A stretch of 64,000 bases of DNA from Notamacropus eugenii (lineage: Eukaryota > Chordata > Mammalia > Diprotodontia > Macropodidae), in the NCBI RefSeq assembly GCF_028372415.1, contig NC_092874.1, positions 239,794,069 to 239,858,068 of the forward strand, in the 5' to 3' direction. Position 1 is the stretch's first letter, and the number at the start of each line of letters is the position of its first letter. Positions 10,701-20,785 of this stretch are shown in pieces. Below the pieces are notes generated by a model that saw only the letters and a list, made by a program, of their open reading frames with translations, was not told where the DNA came from and made no database searches. A program made the position numbers and the translations under genes.

Positions 10701-11023
10701 GTAATCTCAGAAGGCTTCTCTAAGAATCCTCCTATTCTCAACTGAGAGGTTTACCACAAGCCTCTACCTAACTGGGATAATAATAAATGGTTCTGGCTTT
10801 GGGTTTTTTTCCCCCCAAAACAAAAGCTTTTACTTTTGTGAAGGAGTGTATTTGCATATCAATCTTTAGCCTAGTTTGGCCCATGGTTAGTCCACTGTCG
10901 AGCTGCTCACTCAAAAGACCAAAGAGAAAGACACTGGAAAAAGCCTATTTTCTCATACCAGGTTATATACTATTACCCCATTTCAAATGCATCATACATA
11001 GGTATAGAGAAACTGGTGTCTGA

Positions 11024-11327
11024 AGTTTTAGGAGCCAATGTTGAGAATTGTTTTTGCATACAACTGAGAAATAAGAAATATAGATAATGGGGTATAGAAA
11101 TTCATCTTGCCCTACAAGAGGAGAGAAGATGGAGATAAGGGAAGGGAGAGGTGTGATACAAAGAAGGGCAGATTGGGGAAAGGGATAATCATTGGGGAAA
11201 GGGGTCATCAGAATGCACGGCGTTTTGGGGTGGGGGAAGGGGAGAGATGGGGAGAAAATTTGGAACTCAAAATTTTGTGGAAATGAATGTTGAAAACTAA
11301 AAATAAATAAATAAACATAAAAAAGAG
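11024..11327 (+). mobile_element. L1/HAL1 3' end fragment with 18-bp target duplication
   Basis: The tail (TTTGGAACTCAAAATTTTGT, then AATAAATAAATAAACA) marks the 3' end. The flanks AGAGAAACTGGT then G/T then TCTGA occur at 11006-11023 and 11328-11345 with one mismatch. Heavily 5'-truncated: only 3' UTR is present. Confidence 0.8.
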
Positions 11328-11458
11328 AGAGAAACTGGTTTCTGATCATCAGTATCCTCACCCCCATCCCATCCCTAGCCCTTTATAGTCACAAAAAATA
11401 AGGGGCTTTTTTACCTTTTATTTAATAAAGTTGCAGCAGTATTATTTTTTTTCCACTT

Positions 11459-11816
11459 TGAATGAATAGTAGTAATGGAGCAATGGGACCTGGATCCCTG
11501 ATAGGAAAAGATCACGTCTCTGGAAGCAACCCATTCCCTGAATTTTCCTATACATTTCAGCAGCCCAGATCACTGGAACCACAACCCAAGGCACCTGGCC
11601 CAGCCCAGATTACTTACCATTCAATCTCACTTGGATTCTTTTCACTACCCTTTTTGTATAGAAGCATCAACTTCATCTTCATTCATTTGCAGGTTCACTG
11701 AGAACCCTTCCTTCTTCTGTTAGCATTGCAATAAACTTTACCACTTGACTGGAAGACAGTTTGAGTGTGTAAATTCATTCCAGGGAGATGCTGCCCTGTA
11801 CCCTTGCAACCCTAAA
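11459..11816 (+). mobile_element. Probable solo LTR
   Basis: About 358 bp flanked by the direct repeat CCACTT (11453-11458, 11817-11822). An AATAAACTTTACC polyadenylation block lies near 11731. The 5' end is TG; the 3' end is not a clean CA. A 6-bp duplication would suit an ERV2/ERVK-type element. No internal region; a fossil. Confidence 0.45.
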
Positions 11817-11894
11817 CCACTTCAGTAGTATTTGTGGGTTAAATGGGATTTTGTGGACTAGCCTGGGAATTATATATGATGGTGAAAATTAAAT

Positions 11895-12065
11895 TTTAAA
11901 GGTGTTTATTAAGCACTTATTAATGTGCTAACTTCTTTACAAATGCCACTTCATTTTATTCTTACAATATAGATAAGGATACTAATGCAAAAAGAGTGAC
12001 TTACTCAGAGCCTCACAGCTGGTAAATATTCCAACTCTCTATCCACTTTGTCACCTAGCTACCTC
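11895..12065 (-). repeat. MIR/THER1-type SINE
   Basis: Inverted body: ATAGATAAGGATACTAATGC, the GCCTCACAGCTGGTAAAT region and TATCCACTTTGTCACCTAGC at the head end. Diverged. Confidence 0.65.
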
Positions 12066-12245
12066 CTTATGAGCTACTGGGTCAAAAAACATGTTCTAAA
12101 ATACAAACAACTGATTTTTAAAATCAGTCTAGTTGAAAGATGGGAACTACTTGTATCCTTTTAGAACTTAAGAGGATGTTCTAAACTCTTGAGTCCAAAA
12201 AAAAAAAATTACCCAATTTTATAATCAGTCTATCCTAGTTGCAAA

Positions 12246-12755
12246 CGTTGATATTTGGGTGCTGTACCCCAAAATACTGACACGCCAGGTCCTGCTCGAA
12301 TGAATTCAACACAAGCCTTCTTAAAGCCAAATAAAACAAAGTTTATTAAAGATTCCCCTTACTGGGTTGACTGTTAAGGAGCCTAAGCATTTGTAATGCT
12401 TGTATACACAATCAGGCCAAATAGAATCTCAGCTAGACAGACTGAGCTAGATTGAATCTGAGTACCTTCGTGGAGGCAAGATGGAACTTAAATACAGAAA
12501 AAGACTAAGGGAAGCATCCACTTGTTGCCCAGTAGTCTGGAGTCCCAGGGATGATCTTGATAGATCAAACCCAGGGAGGATCCACAATTCAGGCTGGGCA
12601 ACTTGGACTTCAAGAGAATGCTATCAAAAGGATGCTAGGATGAAAGGAAGAGAATGCTAAATGGTGATAAACAGGGAGTATCTGGACTGGGAGAAATGGA
12701 AGGGGAATCCAAGGAGCGCTGCCCCCCCACCCTCCCAACCCCCCCCCCACCACAG
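12246..12755 (-). mobile_element. LTR family B copy, solo
   Basis: Read on the minus strand, the 3' end (GTCAGTATTTTGGGGTACAG), the polyadenylation block (TTTAATAAACTTTGTTTTAT) and the upstream U3 align with the copy at 19082-19615. Unlike the copy at 8971-9452 it contains the region downstream of the polyadenylation site. The U3 end near 12735-12755 falls in a C-rich run and is approximate. A fossil; moderately diverged. Confidence 0.7.
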
Positions 12756-13327
12756 CCAGACTTTCCAGGGCCCTCCAGACAAATGTGACAAAGGTCCTCC
12801 CAATCCAAGGGGAAAAGATCTTGGCTTGGGCTTGTATCCCATCATCATCATGTCTCTTTTCCAGAGCAATTTATTCCCTTTCATCAAATCATTTTTGCAG
12901 TGCCTACTGGCCTACCAATTACTCTATTTTTCCTAAACTGTCATGATCAGTGTAAATCAGCCAAGGGAATTTGTTGATGGAGCAGAGATTGATCTAAGAA
13001 CCAGAAGGTGCGGTTCTAATGCTCTCTACATTACAGCTGAAACCAGCCTAAGCAAGCTGTTCAGCTACCAACCATTCCCAGCATAATTATTGTTAATTTT
13101 CTTGGAAAGATAAGTCTTCTACTCCAGTAGATATGTCAGCTAACAAGAATGTGTTGGAATGTAAAATTGGTTGGTCTGTACTTGTTTATAGGGTATGTTA
13201 TGTGCCAAATCTAGGAAAAATTAAGAAGACATTTTTGAAGGTCAGAGTTCTAATAGTCATCCTTCCATGGCCAAAGTAGAGTACACAATCATAGAAATGT
13301 TATCTAAATGAGGCAGGAATAAGTGGT
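12756..13327. other. Unassigned sequence
   Basis: No gene or repeat family recognised between the LTR and the L1-derived element. Confidence 0.3.
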
Positions 13328-13832
13328 GAGGAGGCAGAGCCACAATGGTAAAGTCAGGGACTCACCTGATCTCTCCTAAATTCTTCTCCAAACAACTTTA
13401 AAATAATGCCTCAAAATGAATTCTGGACCAGCAAAAGGAGGGAGTGAAACAATTTTCCAGCCCAAGACAATTTCGGCAGTTGGCAGAAAATGTCCATCTC
13501 CCTGGGGTGAGAGTAGAGTGCAGCCCAGGGCAAGGCAAACTCTGGCAAATCTTGGGGGTGGCTGCATGGGCAGTGGAAGATTTCAGAGGTCTCAGCTTTT
13601 AACTAGTCAGAAAGACAGTACAGGAAGGGGACTCTTTGCTGGCACTGGGTGCAGGACTCTGTTGCATTGTCCATACTTGGTTCCAGGGCTAGAAAGAGCA
13701 CTACCATTGCTTGCCTTCTCAATGACGGGGGAAGAGAGAAAGGGAGGGAGAGAATTTGAAACTCAAACTTTTAAAAAATGAATGTTAAAAATTTTTACGT
13801 GTAGTTGGAAAAAATAGAATATTTTTTTAAAA
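13328..13832 (+). mobile_element. L1 with 5' UTR joined directly to 3' UTR (no ORFs)
   Basis: 13328-13705 resembles the marsupial L1/HAL1 5' UTR: a GAGGCAGAGCC start, GGGACTCACCTGATCTCTCC, and AACTTTAAAATAATGCCTC, comparable to the minus-strand 5' UTR at 28100-28515. From 13706 (ATTGCTTGCCTTCTCAATGA) it is the last part of the L1 3' UTR with its terminal AACTCAAACTTTTAAAAAAT. ORF1 and ORF2 are absent. In an ordinary L1 copy in this window (about 20214-20225) the same point reads TATATCAG followed by ATTGC, so the join sits right after an AG. This fits retrotransposition of a spliced L1 RNA. No clear target duplication was seen. Confidence 0.7.
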
Positions 13833-15114
13833 TAGCAAGTTGAATTTCCCTCAGAATCTGCTTCATTAGTTTAATTTAATATTTAACCATCCTTCCCACC
13901 TCACTTCCCCCCGCTAAACCAACATTCTTCTATATTACTTAGACTGAAATTTGTTTGCTGTTTTCTTTTGTAGGGGGAGGGGGTTGTTGTCTGAAGTAAT
14001 TGGATAATGGTCTCAATTTTCTTTGAATTGCTTTGGCTGTAAATTCCTGGCCTGTGGGAGGCTTGTGTTATATACTTAAGGGACAGCTGAATGTAGGAGT
14101 AGAGGAGGTATGTGAGACATGAAAATAAGCACTGGTCCACATGCCCAGAAGAAATAAAGGCCAGTCAAATGAAAATCAGAGACTAAATCTTATTGTAAAT
14201 ATAATATGTTTTTTCTTTCTTTTCTGTTCTCTCTATGATTCTCATGGGAGCCTATTAATGTAGAACTCTGTGTATATTCATTCAGTCTAATGCTTATTTT
14301 CTTTTAGTCTATAGATGTTGGATACTTCCCATTTCAGAGTATCATACATTCAGACTTGGTGACCAAGCAGTATAACTGTATCCAGCTTGAGGGTAAGCCC
14401 TCACATGTAGCCTACGTAGTCTGATTATTCCATCTCTATCTCTTACTGGCTTGTTATCTTATTTAATTTCTCCTCTCAGGTCTAGGGCAATCAGGGATAT
14501 GTTTGAACATTCCTCAATAATTACTAAAATTTTAACATCTTGCTAATCAATTAACTCAATCCCCTGACCTAGTTTGTAATTAACCTGGAAAACACTATTT
14601 TTCCATACATTTTTTTACTCTCTCTCTCTCTCACATACACATACACACACACACACAGATAGATAGATATATAGATAGAGAGATGTATTTATGAAAGCCC
14701 TAGTAAACAATTTATCAGCACTGTGGAAGAAAATACTATATATTGTTAAGTACAAGCTTCCAGAAATAATTTTTATCAATTTATCATTATTCTAATCCAA
14801 GCATTGTTTTGCTTAGAGAGAGAAATGCTTAGAGAGATTTGCGTGTACTCATGCCCTCAAGCATCTGTCTCTACAAGTCATTTTAAAGTCCCAATTTATA
14901 GAATTCTTGAATTCTGTCAGTAATTTCAGTCAAGATTGAGTGAGGGTTCAGAGTTAGGTAGCATTTCATCCGACAATTTACTTCATTAGACAGAAAAATA
15001 GCCACAACTTTTAGCATACCTTGTTGAGAATCATTTTCCTAACAAGCTTTTGGACATTTTTTGGTCCACACCCTTTAAGGGTGTTACTTTCCAGTTGATC
15101 ACAGGTAATGTTAC
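13833..15114. other. Unassigned sequence with a simple-repeat block
   Basis: AT-rich. At 14617-14690 there is a mixed simple repeat of CT, CA and GATA units. No gene or interspersed repeat is recognised in the rest. Confidence 0.4.
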
Positions 15115-15265
15115 TCAGGGGCAGGTGGTAAATGCCTGTAATTTCTATTGCTGGGGAGGCTGAGATTGGTAGATCCCTGTGAGCTCAGGAGTTCTGAGGC
15201 TGATGCCTAGTGGGTGTCCACATTGTCTAACACCAATATGGTGAGCCCCAGGGATGGAGGGAGGG

Positions 15266-15910
15266 TGAATGGGAACAGATTTAGTGAAGACTTCTCAGGG
15301 ATACGGAGTCTTCTCCCTGGAGTGGAAGAGACCTTAGGCCCAGGTTACCATTCCTCCAGTCAGGTGATTTCCATGTAAGGCTATGTGGTACATTAGGATC
15401 AGTGATTGGATATGACTCACTAACTCCTCAATACCTAATTTGCATATGCTCAGGCAGTCTGCAGTCCTCACATAGGTCCACCTGATTTGCACAAGTTCTC
15501 AATGCCCAATTCGCATGAGTCCTCAATGTTTCATTTGCATATATTTTCAATGCTTCATTTGCATATAATGTGTATTTTTGCGGGCTTCGTAAAGTCAGGG
15601 GAGCAGTAAATTTGAACCGGGTTCCAAAAGGGATTGGTTAGATTTCGAGCCTAGAATGTAAGACCTTGCTTCTCAGCCAATGAGAACAATGGTCAGCTGT
15701 GGGAGGGGGAATTTCCGCATCAGAGTCTACATAAATGGCCATTCTGCTTCTGTAAGGCGCCTCCCGACTCCAGCTTTACTGGTGAAGGGACTGCCTGCTT
15801 CTTGGGAGAACTGAATAAAGGAGATTTTCTGTTTTTACCTTGAGACACCTCTGAACAGTCAATTTGAGTAAGGTGTGTGTGTGGGGGGGTGTTCGTGCTT
15901 CCCCTACACA
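15266..15910 (+). mobile_element. Solo LTR, family A, inside the 7SL pseudogene
   Basis: 645 bp, beginning TGAATGGG and ending CTACACA, with flanks AGGG (15262-15265) and AGGT (15911-15914) as a probable 4-bp duplication. It has a CCAAT-type box (about 15677), an ACATAAAT TATA-like box (about 15730) and AATAAAG (about 15814). U3 holds a 24-bp tandem array of octamer-like motifs (see next entry). Related to 6208-6647. A fossil solo LTR of ERV1-like type. Confidence 0.75.
15430..15570 (+). promoter_or_regulatory. Octamer-motif tandem array in the LTR U3
   Basis: ATTTGCAT or one-base variants occur at 15438, 15485, 15509, 15533 and 15557; the last four are spaced exactly 24 bp, and the first gap is 47 bp, so a degenerate unit probably lies between. 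The unit is roughly CCTCAATGYTTCATTTGCAT plus four bases. ATTTGCAT is the known POU/Oct-factor site; enhancer function here is an inference. Confidence 0.65.
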
Positions 15911-16069
15911 AGGTGGGTGGGGTGGAAAGGGAGACACCAAACTACCTAAGGAAAGGCAGACCAATTTAGGTTAGAAACTGAGCAGGTCAAAGCTTCCCTA
16001 GTGATCAAATGGGGTCAGGCCCATGAATGACTGCTTTACTTCTAGAATGTTGTTATCTACCCTCCAGTC

Positions 16070-16262
16070 TAGAAGAGGTGATGTTATGACCTGCACATGA
16101 ATTAGATTTAAGTGAGGCAGAGCTGGACAAAGTTATCAGCCTCCAGCGGCAAGACAAAAGACTGGCAATGACCCAGGATGGAGCAGATGACCTTGGCCTT
16201 TCTAAATTAAGTCTTTCCCAGGTCTCAGTTGGTCTGAGGCAACACTCATTCAATGACTAAGG
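16070..16262 (-). repeat. RTE-type 3' tail repeat (RTE or RTE-tailed SINE)
   Basis: The segment with TTATCAGCCTCCAGC, AATGACCCAGGATGGAGCAG, and AAGTCTTTCCCAGGTCTCAG parallels 18722-18935 and, in its first half, the reverse complement of the RTE-like tail of the SINEs at 45115-45427 and 56181-56493. No tRNA-like head is present. Confidence 0.55.
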
Positions 16263-17259
16263 GTAAAGTGAGAGTTGGGACAAAAGATGGCCTTATTTAC
16301 CAACACTAAATGTCAATCTGAGAGGAGAAGACCCTCAGGTTTCTGGCCAGAACAGAAAACAATTGTTACTTACATTTATTCTAAGTCACCAAAACCTAAA
16401 CTATGGGAGGTTTGGGTTGGGGGCTATTATTGACCATTCAGTGAAAACCAGGGTGATTTGGGTTTAAAGGCTAATCAAGTAAATTCATTTGCAACACAAT
16501 GAGCTTTTTTAAAACCTGTTTTTTCAGAGTTATAGTTCAAGAAATTCATAAGTGAAAACTGAACAGCAAAAAAAGTAAATTGTTCCAGCTTTTTAAATAT
16601 ATATATTTAGAAAAAATTTTTTAAAATCTAGCCCCCAAACCCCAAAATATTTTAGAACATATAAGCGACCAAAAATTATACCATGGATAGAGCAGCCACA
16701 TGTAAAGATATGGCACCTCAAGTGGAGAGAGGGACCACATGTGGTGAGGTAAGAAGAAGGAGGAGGAGAAGGAGAAGACCCTGAAACTGGGGTGCGGGGA
16801 TCCCCAAAGAAAACCGGACGCAGAGGCCCACCTACTCACCTCCCCCAGCATCCCACGGGGTAGGGGAAGAAATTGGAATCAGAGTGGAAACTTTCGAGAA
16901 AGTAACAAGATCAGAAAATCCTGTATGTCAAAAGTAAATAATATGATCGGACTCTTGGTTTCTTTGTTTGGGGGACTGCATATTGAACTTGTTTGTCAGA
17001 CTTGTGTCTCCTAGACTGTGCTGTCCCCCTGCAGATGGTCATGCAACAAGGACACCTGTTCTACATTCTCCTCATCCCTTGGACTCCACTACAGCCTCAT
17101 TTCACTCTCCTCCCCACTCCCACTCAGGCAGGGACAGTGCCTTTGTTCCTCTCTCAAAAGCATTTTGGGTTGGATGGTGAAGCAGACAGCAATGCTGAGG
17201 CAGAGAAGGAGGCAGGAGGCCGGATGTGAGGTAAGATGCAGGGAGTGACTTTTCAGAAA
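16263..17259. other. Unassigned sequence, possibly old ERV internal DNA
   Basis: A GAAGGAGGAGGAGAAGG low-complexity run lies at 16751-16775. The stretch precedes the ERV remnant and might belong to it, but I recognise no retroviral motif. Frames of 70-78 codons at 16968-17248 overlap in three phases and have no recognisable domain. Confidence 0.3.
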
Positions 17260-18446
17260 GTGATGCAAGAAGATTATGCCTTGAAGCCCCTCACCTTGGG
17301 GACTGGCCTGTGTGCTTTCTAGCTATGCTGTGTTCTGGGTCTTACCTTGAACCACTTCTGTTCCTACCCCACCTGATTCCTGATTCTCGCCCTATGCCAA
17401 GGGTTAGGCCTGATTCCTCAGCACCGGAAGTCTAATGCCTTAATTCAAATAGGGAACTCTGTGGGATGGGCAGAGTACGTGATTACTGGGTGTGTCGCCA
17501 TCATGCCTGGGATACTAGCTTATTTCCCGTAGCTCTCCTCCTATCTCCTGAAGATCCTGCCTGGGATTTTTCATTTGAGCACTCACAGGATATTACAGGC
17601 AGCCTCTTGGATGTGAAGCATTCGCTCCAGCCTGATATCTCTCCCTACCTCCTCCTGGGAGTCGGGATTTCTCTCCCTTCTTTCCCCTCATTGTGACCTC
17701 ATTTTTGATCATTTTACTCGCTCTTATACTTGGTTTGTACTTGTTTAACCTCCTGGTTCAATCTGTGTCTTCTCATCCACAATAACTTTTAGGGCACCCA
17801 CCCCTGCCCTTGATAACCCTGAGTGACTTGCCTCTCTCCACCCTGGACTTAGGTGGCACTGCATTCTGCCCCCCCACACTGATCACCGCCAACCTATTCT
17901 GGCCCCTGAAGTGTACTCTTCATCCCTATTCAGCAGGAAGCAGCTACTGAAGACAATGACCTTCACTCCTTTTCCCCAAAAGAATTCTCCTACCTAGTGG
18001 TGGAGTGGGGAAATGATGTGTATAGAAATAGTGCCCTGAGAGTTAAAATAATATTGATTGACTTTGTGAAGCCCTTGGTGCGCTAAAGTCTTCCCTCACC
18101 ACAAAACTTGCCCTTATCCTGGACCAGATAATTCCCTGTCCCCACCCCTCACCCTGGGGAATGGAATTTCCTTATCTTGAGACATTCATCGTTCCCTCCC
18201 TGTGCTTTTATCTTGCCAGACTTCTTTATCTTGCAAGACTTACCCTAGATCTCCAACCCCCCCAAGGAAATCCTAAAATCATCCTATATAAGTCTGGTCC
18301 TTTTTCTATATCACTGCCTTTGTTTAGCTCCTTGCTAAATCTCAGATCCCCTGCTTTTGCATCAATAAAGCTCCCAATGGCTTCAGAAAAGATCTAAGTG
18401 AATTCATTCACATTTTGAACCAGCTCTCCCATCTCTCTCTTCCACA
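17260..18446 (+). mobile_element. ERV remnant: env-like 3' part with 3' LTR
   Basis: Around 17690-17770 one frame gives a long hydrophobic segment like that of a retroviral Env transmembrane subunit. A polypurine run (GGAGTGGGGAAA, 18002-18013) directly precedes an LTR-like element from TGATGTG (18014) to TTCCACA (18446), with a CCTATATAAG box (about 18280) and AATAAAG (about 18365). This order (env end, polypurine tract, LTR) supports a plus-strand gamma-type (ERV1) element. It is a badly broken fossil, gag and pol are not seen, and the left boundary is a guess. Confidence 0.45.
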
Positions 18447-18515
18447 AGAAGAAGAAGGAAGAGGAGGAGGAGGAAGAGAAGAAGAAAAAGAAGAAGGAGG
18501 AGGAGGAAAAGAAGA
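18447..18515 (+). repeat. (GAA/GGA)n purine repeat
   Basis: An uninterrupted purine stretch of GAA, GGA and AAG units starting immediately after the LTR end. Confidence 0.85.
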
Positions 18516-18721
18516 TTCCCCAAGATTTTGCTCAAATTGGCAGATTGGGCCCCAGGGGGAGGCTACTACTACCCTCCATCTTCTAGCCTAAGCAAGATAA
18601 GGGACACCCATCTTACTCTCTTGTCCATCCGCTACAACCCCAAACTGAAGAGATCTCTTACTCATCATTATCCTCATTCCCCTCAGGGTATGATGAAAGA
18701 GTGCTACTCTTAAGGAGATAA
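18516..18721. other. Unassigned sequence next to the ERV LTR
   Basis: Nothing recognisable; it could be further ERV-related DNA, but no motif supports that. Confidence 0.25.
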
Positions 18722-18935
18722 GTCAATGTCACCTTAACCTTGCAAGTGAATTGGGTTTCAGTGAATCAGAGCTGTGCAAAGTCACCAGCTTCACTTTCTC
18801 CTCTGGAACCATATGGGTTCAGTGGCAAGAGAAAGATCAGGAGGACTAGAGATGGCCCAGGATGCAGTGGGAGACCTCAGCCTTTTTTAAGCTAAGGTCT
18901 TTCCTGGGTCTCCGTTTGTCTGAAACAAAGAATGA
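18722..18935 (-). repeat. RTE-type 3' tail repeat (RTE or RTE-tailed SINE)
   Basis: GTGCAAAGTCACCAGCTTCA, CTTTCTCCTCTGGAACCATA and GATGGCCCAGGATGCAGTGG match, inverted, the tail of the RTE-tailed SINEs in this window. The segment TTAAGCTAAGGTCTTTCCTG extends beyond them as in 16070-16262. Confidence 0.6.
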
Positions 18936-18964
18936 CTTCTTTTACCTAATCAAAAAAAGGAACA

Positions 18965-19660
18965 ACAATGAGCAGTATCCCCCTTTAAGAGATGATAATA
19001 CTGAAGCCTAGGTTAAGTGGCTTTCCCAGGGTCACATAGTAAGTATCTGAGGCCAGATATAAACTCAGACCTTCCTGATTCTGATGGGGTATAGACTCTT
19101 GGAACCTCCTTGAATTCTCCTTGAATCTCCCCACTTTCGTAATCAAATCTGTGGCCATTATCTGTTACCTCTTGATTGCCCCATCTGCTTCCCACCCAAA
19201 CCCTCCACTGTCTGATATCTCCTCTTTGCCTCCAGCTGTTTCCAACCCTTGACCAGTCATCCCCTCCTTGGACTTCTCCTCAAGACCCTCCCTAAGCCTC
19301 TCCTTCCTTCACCCTAGGCTACCAGACCACCCCCAGATCCCTTCTACAGTCAATCCTGTATTTAAGTTCCATCTTGCAACCATGAAGGCACTAAGACTCA
19401 ATCCACCTCACACTCTTTCTAGTTGAGATTCTATCTGGCCCGCTTGTGAATACAAGCATCACAAATGCTTAGACTCCTTAAGAGTCAACCCAATATGGTG
19501 AATCTTTAATAAACTTTGTTTTTCTTTGGCTTTAAGAAGGCTTGAGTTGAATCTATTTGAACAGGACGTGGCATGTTGGTATTTTGGAGTCCCCCAGCAA
19601 CCCTGAACCTCAACAGTTCCAGACCCAGTGCACAGTGCTATCTAACTGCTCATTACAAAC
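18965..19660 (-). repeat. MIR/THER1-type SINE split by LTR family B
   Basis: The inverted body (GGTTAAGTGGCTTTCCCAGG, CACATAGTAAGTATCTGAGG) runs to 19081 and resumes at about 19616 (CCAGACCCAGTGCACAG) after the LTR. Confidence 0.65.
19082..19615 (+). mobile_element. LTR family B copy, solo
   Basis: 534 bp from TGATGGGG to CCTCAACA, with flanks ATTC (19078-19081) and GTTC (19616-19619) as a probable 4-bp duplication. It carries the family's polyadenylation block (TTTAATAAACTTTGTTTTTC, 19506-19525) and downstream U5-like part. It serves as the reference against which the copies at 8971-9452 and 12246-12755 were compared. Fossil. Confidence 0.75.
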
Positions 19661-19817
19661 GAGACAAATAATTACTTATAACGTATCACTTGTGAGAAAG
19701 ATTGACAAGTCACCTCTAACTATCACTCATACTGCTGTCTTCTCAATTCTAGAAACATCATCCTACCATGTCTCTCTCGATACCAATTAAAGTCTCTTCT
19801 TAAGAATTATCTTCATT

Positions 19818-20312
19818 CAAATTGTGGTATATCAATGTAACGGAATACTATTGTGCTATAAGAAATGATGAGCAGGCAGACTTCAGAAAAAACTGGAAAA
19901 GATAAATATGAACTGATGCTGAGTGAGGGGAGCAGAACCAGAACATTGTGCATAGTAACAGCCACAGTGTGTGAGGACTGTTTCTGATAAACTTAGCCCT
20001 TCACAGCAATGCAAGGACCTAAAACATTCCCAAAGAACCTTTGAGGCAAAATGCCTTCCACATGCCCAGAAAGAATTATGGAATCAGAATGAAGCAGACT
20101 ATTTTCTCTTGTATTATGTTTTGATTTTTCTCATGGTTTCTCCCATTCATTTTAATTCTTCTATACAACATGATTAATGTGAAAATATGTTTAATAGGAA
20201 TGTATATGTACAGCCTATATCAGATTGCAAGCCATTGTGGGGAGAGGAAGGGGGGGGCATTTAAAACTTATGGAAGGTAATGTTGAAAACTAAATATAAA
20301 TAAACTAAAAAA
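19818..20312 (+). mobile_element. 5'-truncated L1 with perfect 16-bp duplication
   Basis: The flanks AAGAATTATCTTCATT (19802-19817, 20313-20328) are identical. Contents: the last part of ORF2 (the CAAATTGTGGTATATCAATG start), then the 3' UTR with CCTATATCAGATTGCAAGCC (20214-20233) and an A-rich tail. The perfect duplication suggests a fairly recent insertion. Confidence 0.9.
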
Positions 20313-20785
20313 AAGAATTATCTTCATTGTATTTTTTCATAGGAGTAAAAGATAGTTCTCTCAGGCAAGAAGTTCTCTTAGTCCTTTCTCTTTATACCTC
20401 ACTCGTTCTTTCTCTAGCATTACAATTAACTTTCCAGACTGACAAGCTGCCATTCCTCAAGTCCTTGCTGCTTCTTAAAGATATAGAATCAGCGTCTGCA
20501 GGAGACACTATTGAAGGTGTTATAACAATTTTCCCCACAGTCAAAATTTATTTAGTCATCTGAAAAGTCATTTGTGACATATCAAATCTACATTAATATT
20601 ATGTACAATGAAAAAAAGCCTTATTTGACAAGAGACTTCAATAAGGTGAAAAAATACACTAGCAGGAATAGTAACAATAATGGTTAATATGTTGTATGTA
20701 AAACTACATAGCTTTTGTTCTATATCATATAGAACATATTATGAATATAAACATAACACTGTATATATACACATCCCCCCAGCCT

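Larger units (their letters stand above)
15115..16058 (+). pseudogene. RN7SL-like: 7SL (SRP RNA) retropseudogene split by an LTR
   Basis: The left part, 15115-15265, follows 7SL RNA from the Alu domain (GGTGGTAAATGCCTGTAATT, GGGGAGGCTGAGATTGG, CTCAGGAGTTCTGAGGCTG) to CACCAATATGGTGAGCCCC. The right part, about 15925-16058, continues with CTACCTAAGGAAAGGCAGAC and AAACTGAGCAGGTCAAAGCT, the known right half. The LTR at 15266-15910 sits between them. Many substitutions against mammalian 7SL rule out a functional SRP RNA. The 3' end is approximate. Confidence 0.8.

Noticed and set aside
14617-14690. Possible regulatory GATA cluster
   Set aside because: It is part of a mixed CT/CA/GATA simple repeat.
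17035-17230. Exon-like interval with a pyrimidine tract and CAG on the left and GAG/GTAAGA on the right
   Set aside because: No frame in it has a recognisable domain, the three overlapping frames are equally open, and it lies next to an ERV remnant. Splice-like motifs of this strength occur by chance.
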